From CAWACP01 sp963832965 (GTDB lineage Bacteria; Acidobacteriota; Terriglobia; Bryobacterales; Bryobacteraceae), in assembly GCA_963832965.1 (NCBI GenBank), contig CAWHVW010000003.1, forward strand, positions 248,001-312,000: DNA of 64,000 nucleotides, in the 5' to 3' direction. The stretch's first letter is position 1. Each line of letters opens with the position of its first letter. The notes under the pieces were generated by a model. It saw only the letters and a program-made list of their open reading frames with translations. It did not search any database and was not told the origin of the DNA. Shown here piece after piece: positions 1 to 7,105 of this stretch. The position numbers were made by a program, and so were the translations under genes.

Positions 1-373
1 GCCGCCCATGTACTTCCGCCTCGGCGGAGGCACCGTCAAGGGAGTGAGCAAGCCGGGCGAAATCGTGTGGAGCAGGGTGTATCTGGAAGCGTACGCCTTG
101 AAAGTGGATATCGGCCGCGGCAAGGTGGTCGAATTGCCCCGGGAAGAAACGCAGCGGCGCTGGGATATCACCACGCCGCAGTGGCCCATCATGCACGCGG
201 TCACCTACGGCGTTGGGCGCGATCAGATGATGGCCCAGCACAAATCGAACCACGTCCAGGTTGCCTATGCGCCGAGCGCCGAGGCCGCCAATCAGGCGCT
301 GGCGGTGAAGGCAGCCATGTTCCGAAATCTTGGTCTAGAAGTGAACATCTGCGGTTCGGAGCACGGGCTCTAA
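1..373 (+). CDS. L-fucose isomerase family protein, C-terminal part (5' end outside window)
   Basis: About 123 residues are visible; the reading frame is open from base 2, so the start lies upstream. The segment QWPIMHAVTYGV followed by RDQMMAQHKSNH is typical of the C-terminal domain of the L-fucose/L-arabinose isomerase superfamily, cytosolic Mn-dependent enzymes that interconvert aldose and ketose. The stop codon is immediately followed by the GTG of a FucP-like symporter and then a rhamnulokinase-type kinase, so this is the isomerase of a deoxysugar uptake and catabolism operon. Whether the true substrate is L-fucose, L-rhamnose or another 6-deoxysugar cannot be told from this fragment. 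Confidence 0.8.
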   Translation, partial: PPMYFRLGGGTVKGVSKPGEIVWSRVYLEAYALKVDIGRGKVVELPREETQRRWDITTPQWPIMHAVTYGVGRDQMMAQHKSNHVQVAYAPSAEAANQALAVKAAMFRNLGLEVNICGSEHGL

Positions 374-1675
374 GTGGCGACGACGAGCTCGAGAGCAGAA
401 ACGGGGCATGGGCTGTTTCCGCGCCACTACATGGTCCCATTCGTCCTGGTGACGACCTTGTTTTTTCTGTGGGGCATTCCTCACAACCTGAATGACATCC
501 TGATTCGCCAGTTCATGAAGTCCTTCGAGATGAACCGCGTCCGCGCGGGGCTGATTCAATCGGCCTTTTACCTGGGGTATTTCTTGTGGGCAATGCCCGC
601 CGCTCTGATCATGCGCAGGCGCGGCTATAAGTTCGGAATGCTCACGGGGCTGGCGCTTTACTGTTTGGGCACACTGCTGTTCTGGCCCGCCGCCCTGGTC
701 GGGCAGTACTGGTTCTTCCTGCTGGCGCTGTTTGTGATCGCGTCGGGGCTGGGGTTCCTCGAAACGGGGGCGAACCCGTTCATCGCGCAACTAGGCGACC
801 CGGACAGCTCCGAGCGACGTTTGAATTTCTCGCAGGCGTTCAATCCGTTCGGCGCCATCAGTGGGGCGTTGATTGGCACGGTGTTCATTTTCTCCGGCGT
901 GGAACTGAGCCCGGCGCAAATTGGCGCGATGAAGGCCGCGGGAACCTATCAGCCTTATCTGCGGGATGAGACGATGCGAGTCATCGCGCCGTATCTGGTG
1001 CTTTGCTGCGTCGTGTTTGTGATCGCGGTGCTGATGGCCCGGACGAAGTTCCCACAAATGGCCGGCGAGGATCCATCCGATTCCGCGGATCATGGCAGCT
1101 TCCGCGACCTTTTCCAATACCCACACTACGTGCAGGCGGTGATCGCACAATTCCTGTATGTGGGGGCGCAGGTGGGCACCTGGAGCTATTTCATTCAGTA
1201 CATACAGGACTACACGCGGCTGCCGGAAAAGCCCGCTGGCTTTTTGCTCACTGGGACACTGGCGGCCTTTTGCGTGGGCCGCTTCTCGTCCACGGTGCTG
1301 ATGCGTTATGTTCGGCCAAACGCACTAATGGGCGTTTACAGCGTGGCTAACATGGCGCTGCTGCTGATCGCTGTCCTGATGCCTGGCTGGGTGGGGATGT
1401 GGTCCATCTTCCTTACCAGTTTCTTCATGTCGCTGATGTTTCCCACCATCTTCGCGCTCGGCATCAAGGGGCTGGGAGTGAATACCAAGATCGGCGGCTC
1501 GCTGCTGGTGATGGGCGTGGCCGGCGGCGGCGCGTTCACTCCGCTGATGGGGCTGATTTCGAAAACCAACAGCATGGCTACTGCGATGCTGGTGCCCCTG
1601 GCGTGCTACGCGTTTATCGCGTGGTATTCGTTCGTAGGTTCGCGGGTTCGCCATGTCGAACTACCTGGCGATTGA
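374..1675 (+). CDS. fucP: L-fucose:H+ symporter, FucP-like (MFS)
   Basis: A 433-residue major facilitator protein with about twelve hydrophobic segments, close to the usual FucP length. The N-terminal part (FFLWGIPHNLNDILIRQF) is the characteristic FucP TM1 with its Asn-Asp pair, and the GLGFLETGANPFI motif of TM4 follows near residue 125. It would bring L-fucose or a related sugar across the inner membrane with protons. GTG is used as start because it abuts the stop of the isomerase gene and leaves the conserved first helix intact. The 3' end overlaps the kinase gene by 23 bases, so translation is probably coupled. Confidence 0.88.
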   Translation: MATTSSRAETGHGLFPRHYMVPFVLVTTLFFLWGIPHNLNDILIRQFMKSFEMNRVRAGLIQSAFYLGYFLWAMPAALIMRRRGYKFGMLTGLALYCLGTLLFWPAALVGQYWFFLLALFVIASGLGFLETGANPFIAQLGDPDSSERRLNFSQAFNPFGAISGALIGTVFIFSGVELSPAQIGAMKAAGTYQPYLRDETMRVIAPYLVLCCVVFVIAVLMARTKFPQMAGEDPSDSADHGSFRDLFQYPHYVQAVIAQFLYVGAQVGTWSYFIQYIQDYTRLPEKPAGFLLTGTLAAFCVGRFSSTVLMRYVRPNALMGVYSVANMALLLIAVLMPGWVGMWSIFLTSFFMSLMFPTIFALGIKGLGVNTKIGGSLLVMGVAGGGAFTPLMGLISKTNSMATAMLVPLACYAFIAWYSFVGSRVRHVELPGD

Positions 1676-3047
1676 TATTGGCGCCGAGAGCGGCCGGGTA
1701 ATGCTCGGCGAGTTGAACGCCGGAAGATTGACTCTGGAAGAACTGCATCGCTTTCCCAATCAGCCAGTGCAGTTGCCTGGCGGCCTGTATTGGGACAGCT
1801 TCCGTCTGCATCACGAAGTTATTCACGGACTCACAATTGCGGGGCGCGAGCGCAGGCTGCGCGTAGACGGCATTGGCGTAGACACCTGGGGCGTGGACTT
1901 CGCTTTGCTGGGCGCCGATGGCGGCCTGTTGGAGTGCCCCCGGCACTATCGCGACCGCCGCACCAATGGTGTGCCCGAACGCCTGTTTGAGGTGGCGCCG
2001 CGCCCGGAAGTGTTCGCCGCCACCGGCATTCAAATCATGGCTATTAACACGCTGTTCCAGTTGTATGCCATGCGCCTGGCGGGTTCGCCAGCTCTCGATA
2101 TCGCGGAGCGGCTGCTGTTCATGCCGGATCTACTGAATTACTGGCTCACTGGCGTGCAACGGGCGGAGGTCACTATCGCCAGCACGTCACAGTTCTACGA
2201 TTCTGCGTCACGCTGCTTCGCCGTCGCGCTGCTGGAGAAGCTGGGCCTGCCGGTACGGCTGTTGCCGGAGCTTATCGAGCCGGGACGGCGCCTGGGCACG
2301 CTGCTGCCGGGACCCGGGGACGCAACTGGCCTGGGCGCAACGCCGGTGTACGCGACGGCCGCCCACGATACCGCGGCCGCGGTTGCCGCCGTGCCCGCCT
2401 GGGGAGATGACTGGTGTTACATTAGCTCGGGAACATGGTCCCTGATGGGTGTAGAACTGCTGTCGCCGGTGATCAACGACGCTTCGGAAACGCTGAACTT
2501 CACTAATGAGGCTGGTGCAAACGGGTCCACTCTTCTGCTGAAAAACATTGCCGGATTGTGGCTGCTGCAGGAATGCCGGAGGGCGTGGGCCACCGCGGGC
2601 GAATCCCTCACTTATGACGAACTGATCCGAATGGCCGAAGCGGCGGGCCCGGCCGCTTCGCTGATCGATCCGGACGATTTTGCGCAGCCGGGCGACATGC
2701 CCGCGCGGATTGCAGCCATGTGCGGCGCCCGCACCAAAGGCGAGATCTGCCGAGTGATTCTGGAAAGCCTGGCGCGCCGCTATCGCGAGGTTCTGGACGG
2801 GCTGGAGAATCTCACCGGAAAAACGATTCGCACCATTCACATTGTTGGCGGCGGATCGCGCAACGCGCTGTTGAACCAGTTGGCGGCGTCGGCGACCGGC
2901 CGAACTGTCATAGCGGGGCCGGCGGAGGCAACCGCCGCTGGCAATGTTCTCGTGCAGGCGATGGGGGCCGGCGAAATAGCTGACGCCTCCGGGGGCCGCG
3001 ATGTGGTCCGCCGATCATTTGGAATCGAGGTTTTCGCACCACAATAG
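1653..3047 (+). CDS. Rhamnulokinase-type FGGY carbohydrate kinase
   Basis: A 464-residue FGGY-family kinase. The start LAIDIGAESGRVMLGEL is the N-terminal phosphate-binding loop in the rhamnulokinase form, DTWGVDFALL (around residue 75) is the RhaB sugar-binding segment, HDTAAAVAAVP (around 235) and the C-terminal IVGGGSRNALLNQL complete the ATP-binding fold. It should phosphorylate a ketose product of the upstream isomerase (L-rhamnulose or L-fuculose) in the cytosol. Sequence favours rhamnulokinase while the neighbours favour fucose, so the pathway substrate stays ambiguous. The ATG lies inside the end of the symporter gene. Confidence 0.85.
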   Translation: MSNYLAIDIGAESGRVMLGELNAGRLTLEELHRFPNQPVQLPGGLYWDSFRLHHEVIHGLTIAGRERRLRVDGIGVDTWGVDFALLGADGGLLECPRHYRDRRTNGVPERLFEVAPRPEVFAATGIQIMAINTLFQLYAMRLAGSPALDIAERLLFMPDLLNYWLTGVQRAEVTIASTSQFYDSASRCFAVALLEKLGLPVRLLPELIEPGRRLGTLLPGPGDATGLGATPVYATAAHDTAAAVAAVPAWGDDWCYISSGTWSLMGVELLSPVINDASETLNFTNEAGANGSTLLLKNIAGLWLLQECRRAWATAGESLTYDELIRMAEAAGPAASLIDPDDFAQPGDMPARIAAMCGARTKGEICRVILESLARRYREVLDGLENLTGKTIRTIHIVGGGSRNALLNQLAASATGRTVIAGPAEATAAGNVLVQAMGAGEIADASGGRDVVRRSFGIEVFAPQ

Positions 3048-3079
3048 AGGCAACCACTCCGCCGGTAACGGCTTGTTCG

Positions 3080-3108
3080 TTGTAGCGGAGAAGCGACAAT
3101 GGTAGCAT
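3080..3108 (+). promoter_or_regulatory. Candidate promoter of the DinB-like gene, leaderless
   Basis: TTGTAG (3080-3085) and TAGCAT (3103-3108) are separated by 17 bases. The predicted transcription start, about seven bases after the -10 box, coincides with the ATG at 3116, and there is no Shine-Dalgarno sequence. The -35 match is weak (TTG conserved). Confidence 0.45.
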
Positions 3109-3115
3109 TTCCCGT

Positions 3116-3595
3116 ATGAATCCTTACGCGGCCTTTCTGGGAAATCGTAACGCGCTCCAAGTGATCGCCGCGACCACCGACCGCCTCGCGGAAGTTGCCC
3201 GGACACTGGGGCGGGACGGTACGGAGCGAACCTCCGCCCCCGGCAAGTGGTGTGCCCGCGAAATCGTGTGCCATTTGGCCGATTGCGAAGTAGTCTTTGC
3301 CTTCCGCCTGCGGCAAACGATCGCCGAACCAGAGCATATTGTTCAACCGTTCGATCAGGACAAGTGGGCCTCCAACTATGCGGCATACGATATGCGTGGC
3401 GCCCTGGGTACATTTGCCATGGTGCGCGGCTGGAACCTGGCATTGGTCTGCTCCCTACCGCCGGAGACCTTCTCCAAAGCGGTGACCCATCCCGAACGAG
3501 GCCGCATGACCTTCCAGGTGCTGCTGGAAACGATGGCCGGACACGATCTTAACCACCTGAGCCAGCTCGACGCCATTGCTTCCGCCGCGACTTAA
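3116..3595 (+). CDS. DinB-like four-helix metal-binding protein
   Basis: A 159-residue protein of the DinB/YfiT-like superfamily. VCHLADCE (around residue 55) and the C-terminal MAGHDLNHLSQL supply the histidines that usually form the metal site of this four-helix bundle. Members include thiol-dependent transferases, but many have no known substrate, so no reaction is assigned. It stands alone between the sugar operon and the metal-transport genes, has its own candidate promoter and seems to be translated from a leaderless mRNA. Confidence 0.8.
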   Translation: MNPYAAFLGNRNALQVIAATTDRLAEVARTLGRDGTERTSAPGKWCAREIVCHLADCEVVFAFRLRQTIAEPEHIVQPFDQDKWASNYAAYDMRGALGTFAMVRGWNLALVCSLPPETFSKAVTHPERGRMTFQVLLETMAGHDLNHLSQLDAIASAAT

Positions 3596-3687
3596 TTTTC
3601 TGGTTGCCTACTCGCGCAGCCCTGGGTCATCATGGTTCTGCGGGGGCGCATCGCGCGTCCACTGTTTATGCGACCGGATGACACTCG

Positions 3688-4926
3688 ATGCTGGACTCTC
3701 TGTACCTCACCGAACTGTTCGGCCTCACGGTCTACGACCTCAAGGGCCGGCGGCTGGGTGTCGTCCGCGACGCGGCTATCGTGCCGCTGGTGGACCCGGT
3801 CCGCGTCGACCGCTTCCTGGTGGGAGGCGGGTGGTCCTGGCTCACCGTACGCCACGATCAGGTCAGCCGGCTCGATCTGAACGGCATCTGGCTCAAGGAC
3901 GAGCAGCTCACTCCCTACCACTCCGATGAATACATGCTGCGCCTTATGCGCGATCTGCTGGACCAGCAAATCATCGATTCGCACGGCCGAAAGGTAGTGC
4001 GGGTGACCGATGTGACCTTCGAGATCCTCCACCAGGCCGATGGCGACGTTCTGCAGATACTCGATATCGATATCGGCGTCCGCAGCATCCTCCGCCGCCT
4101 CTTGCAGGGAATGCTGCCGCGCCCGTGGATCCGCCGCCTGCAGACGCGAGTGCCTCCCAATTCCATCCGCTGGGAATTCGTGAATATTCTGGAACCCGAT
4201 CCGCAGCGGCGCCTGCGTCTGAACATCAGCACGCGACGGCTGGAGGGGATGCACCCGGCGGACCTCGCCGACCTTGTGGAGGAGCTCAGCCCGGAGGACC
4301 GTGGTGCGATTTTCTCGTCCATGGACAGCGAGGCCGCCGCCGAGACGCTGACCGAAGTGGATCCAGACATCCAGGGCAGCATTCTCGAATCGCTGGATAC
4401 CGAGAAGGCCGCCGACATTATCGAGGAGATGGAGCCGCACGAAGCCGCCGACGTGCTGGGCGATCTCGAGGAGGAGACGTCCGAGGAAATCCTCGAAGAG
4501 ATGGAGCCCGAACCGAAGACGGAAGTAGAGGAGCTGTTGGAGTTCGAGGAGGACGAAGCCGGCGGCATGATGAATACTCGCTACGTGGCTCTTCCGGAGA
4601 CGGCCACCGTCGCCGACGCGATGGCCGCCATCGCCGGCAACGACGAAGTCCTGGAAAGCCTGAACACCATTTTCCTTGTGGATGGCGAGGAACGGCTGAG
4701 CGCCACCGTCCCGCTGGCTCGGCTGTTCCGCGCCTCCGGCACGACGCCGTTGAAGGACCTCGCGACTGAGATGCTGATTAAGGTGGACGACGGCGAAGAC
4801 CAGGACCGCATTACGGAGTTATTCGATAAGTACAATCTGCTGGCATTACCGGTTGTGGACGAGGACGGGAAGCTATCGGGCGTGATCACCGCGGACGAGA
4901 TTATTTCCGTTCTGCGGCAGAAGTGA
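3688..4926 (+). CDS. Soluble MgtE N-domain/CBS-domain protein, probable Mg2+ sensor
   Basis: A 412-residue protein without membrane segments. Residues 1-160 hold PRC-barrel-like segments (VYDLKGRRLGVVRD). Residues about 185-290 match the acidic superhelical MgtE N domain (HPADLADLVEELSPEDR, EKAADIIEEMEPHEAADVL), and 290-412 form a CBS pair ending VVDEDGKLSGVITADEI. In the MgtE magnesium channel these cytosolic domains bind Mg2+ and close the pore; here the pore domain is absent. The next gene, 24 bases on, encodes an atypical Nramp transporter, so the protein probably gates or regulates that transporter in trans. This partner assignment is inference. Confidence 0.85.
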   Translation: MLDSLYLTELFGLTVYDLKGRRLGVVRDAAIVPLVDPVRVDRFLVGGGWSWLTVRHDQVSRLDLNGIWLKDEQLTPYHSDEYMLRLMRDLLDQQIIDSHGRKVVRVTDVTFEILHQADGDVLQILDIDIGVRSILRRLLQGMLPRPWIRRLQTRVPPNSIRWEFVNILEPDPQRRLRLNISTRRLEGMHPADLADLVEELSPEDRGAIFSSMDSEAAAETLTEVDPDIQGSILESLDTEKAADIIEEMEPHEAADVLGDLEEETSEEILEEMEPEPKTEVEELLEFEEDEAGGMMNTRYVALPETATVADAMAAIAGNDEVLESLNTIFLVDGEERLSATVPLARLFRASGTTPLKDLATEMLIKVDDGEDQDRITELFDKYNLLALPVVDEDGKLSGVITADEIISVLRQK

Positions 4927-4950
4927 GGAACACCATGAGAGATCCGGAGG

Positions 4951-6192
4951 GTGATGAAAAAGTTCCGAAATCAGTTCCTGATCTTTCTGGCCGTCCTCGG
5001 TCCGGGCCTCATCACCGCCAACGTCGATAACGACGCCGGCGGCATCCTCACCTACTCACAGGCCGGCGCGAAATACGGCTATCTACCGCTGTGGACGCTG
5101 ATCCCCATCACCGTCCTGCTCATTGTCACGCAGGAGATGTGTTCGCGCATGGGCGCGGTCACTGGCAAGGGCCTCTCGGACCTGATCCGCGAGGAATTCG
5201 GCCTGCGCACTACGTTCTTCATGATGGCGGCGTTGGTGATCGCCAACTTCACCAACATCATCGCCGAGTTTTCCGGCATTGCTATTTCACTGGAGCTGTT
5301 CGGCATCTCGCGCTACGTGTCCGTGCCCATCTGCGCCGTTGCGGTGTGGTGGCTGGTGGTGAAAGGAAACTACCGCAGCGTGGAGAAGGTGTTTCTGGTG
5401 GCCTGCACGCTGTACGTTACCTACATCATTTCCGGCGTGCTGGTGCGCCCGGACTGGAAGCAGGCGCTTATCTACAGCGTCAAGCCCAGCCTTGCCTTCG
5501 ACACCGGTTATCTTTACATGCTGATCGGCATGGTGGGCACATCGATCGCGCCGTGGATGCAATTCTATTTGCAATCGGCGGTGGTTGAGAAGGGAATCAC
5601 GGCGAAAGAATACATTCAGTCGAGACTGGAAGTGATCATCGGCTGCATTATGACCGATGTCGTGGCGTTCTTCATCATTGTGGCTTGCGCGGGCACCATC
5701 TGGAAATTCAGGCCGCGCGATATTGAAGACGCCAAGGATGCGGCGCTGGCGCTGAAACCGTTCGGCCAGTATGCGTGGCTGTTATTCAGCGCGGGCCTGT
5801 TCAATGCGTCGTTCTTTGCGGCGTGCATACTGCCGCTGTCCACGGTGTACACCGTATGCGAAGGCATGGGCTTCGAATCGGGTCTGGATAAGCGCTTCAA
5901 CGAAGCGAAGGTCTTCTACTGGCTTTATACGTTCCTGCTGGTGGCGGGCGCGCTGGTGATTCTGACTCCGGGTTTCTCGCTCATCTGGATGACCCTGTTC
6001 TCGCAGGCCATCAACGGAGCTCTGCTGCCTTTTGTGCTGATCTACATGATGAAGCTCGTGAACAACAAACGGCTTATGAAGGAGTGGACCAATTCAGCGC
6101 TGTACAACGCGATCACGTGGCTGTCCGTGGTTCTCATGATCGGCCTGACGGTGGCGCTGATCGCAATTTCGTTCAAGGATCTGTGGAGCTGA
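4951..6192 (+). CDS. Nramp-family transporter with atypical metal site (NRMT-like)
   Basis: A 413-residue membrane protein with about eleven helices of the Nramp fold (GPGLITANVDNDAGGI at the N-terminus). The TM1 motif, DPGN in classical Mn/Fe transporters, is DAGG here (about residues 28-31), and the TM6 MPH motif is replaced by APW (SIAPWMQF). Loss of the soft-metal-ligating Met resembles what is reported for Nramp-related magnesium transporters, so Mg2+ is a likely substrate. The preceding gene encodes an MgtE-type sensor, which supports this. Start is GTG 4951 or ATG 4954; GGAGG lies directly before both, closer than usual. The stop overlaps the uppP start. Confidence 0.85.
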   Translation: MMKKFRNQFLIFLAVLGPGLITANVDNDAGGILTYSQAGAKYGYLPLWTLIPITVLLIVTQEMCSRMGAVTGKGLSDLIREEFGLRTTFFMMAALVIANFTNIIAEFSGIAISLELFGISRYVSVPICAVAVWWLVVKGNYRSVEKVFLVACTLYVTYIISGVLVRPDWKQALIYSVKPSLAFDTGYLYMLIGMVGTSIAPWMQFYLQSAVVEKGITAKEYIQSRLEVIIGCIMTDVVAFFIIVACAGTIWKFRPRDIEDAKDAALALKPFGQYAWLLFSAGLFNASFFAACILPLSTVYTVCEGMGFESGLDKRFNEAKVFYWLYTFLLVAGALVILTPGFSLIWMTLFSQAINGALLPFVLIYMMKLVNNKRLMKEWTNSALYNAITWLSVVLMIGLTVALIAISFKDLWS

Positions 6193-6995
6193 TGCCGCTC
6201 TGGCAGGTGATTGTCCTCTCCGTTGTACAAGGGCTGGCCGAGCTGTTGCCGGTGTCGAGTTCCGCGCACGTCGTAATAGCGGAAAAGCTGATGGGCCTCG
6301 ATCCGTCGTCTCCGGAGATGACCCTGCTGCTGGTCAGCCTGCACACGGGCACGATGATCGCGGTGATTGTCTACTTTTGGCGGCGATGGCGCGAAGAGTA
6401 CGTTCTTCAGTGGTGGCTTCTCATCGTCCTCGCCTCCGCGATGACGGGCATCATTGGGGAGTTGCTGGTTAAGGCGATCGAGAGGTTCACGCACGCCGAG
6501 GCTGAGCAGTTGTTCGGGCGGCTGGATCTGATCGCACCGGCGTTGGCCGCGGCCGGATTATTGATTCTCGTGGCGGGTGTGTTTGACCGCCGGGCGACTG
6601 GCGACATGGGTTGGAAGCAGGCGTCCCTCATCGGCGCGGTGCAGGCTCTGTGCCTGCCCTTCCGCGGGTTCTCGCGTTCCGGCGCCACCATATCCACCGC
6701 AATGCTCGTGTGCGTCTCGCGAACTCGAGCCGAGGCGTTCAGCTTCGCATTGGCGGTAATCCTGACCCCTCCCGCCATCCTCCGCGAGACACTGAGACTG
6801 CTTAGGACGCCGCATGGGACTTTGACGCCGCTGTTGCTGCCCTGCGTTCTGGGGGCGGTCTTCGCCCTGTTCGCCGGTCTCCTGGCTCTAAGATGGCTCA
6901 GCCGTTGGCTGGAGAGTGGCCGATGGTATCTGTTTGGCATCTATTGCCTGCTCGCCGCCGCGGGGGTGGCCACGTTGCATCACCACGGCTACTGA
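6192..6995 (+). CDS. uppP: Undecaprenyl-diphosphatase UppP/BacA
   Basis: A 267-residue integral membrane phosphatase that recycles undecaprenyl pyrophosphate to the monophosphate lipid carrier for cell wall and polysaccharide synthesis. The family motifs are present: GLAELLPVSSSAHVVIAEKL near the N-terminus (active-site Glu and Ser region) and PFRGFSRSGATIS near residue 155 (catalytic Arg/Ser loop). Length fits the family. ATG 6192 is chosen because the protein then begins at the conserved PLWQVIVLSVVQG helix and the start overlaps the preceding stop as TGATG, implying coupled translation with the Nramp gene. Confidence 0.9.
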   Translation: MPLWQVIVLSVVQGLAELLPVSSSAHVVIAEKLMGLDPSSPEMTLLLVSLHTGTMIAVIVYFWRRWREEYVLQWWLLIVLASAMTGIIGELLVKAIERFTHAEAEQLFGRLDLIAPALAAAGLLILVAGVFDRRATGDMGWKQASLIGAVQALCLPFRGFSRSGATISTAMLVCVSRTRAEAFSFALAVILTPPAILRETLRLLRTPHGTLTPLLLPCVLGAVFALFAGLLALRWLSRWLESGRWYLFGIYCLLAAAGVATLHHHGY

Positions 6996-7105
6996 ACCAG
7001 GGGGTTCTCGAAGGGCGATGGCCGTTATTTGCGTTTAGCAGCTAAATCCACTGCGATTCCCGGCTCTCTCGACACACTGCCTTATGAGTGAAGGACCCCC
7101 TGGTT
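6995..7105 (+). repeat. Long-range inverted repeat spanning the comEC 5' region
   Basis: AACCAGGGGGT (6995-7005) is the exact reverse complement of ACCCCCTGGTT (7095-7105). The left arm starts at the end of uppP and the right arm lies in the first codons of comEC, so pairing would enclose the comEC start codon in an RNA stem. It may control read-through or translation of comEC; that role is inference. Confidence 0.5.
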
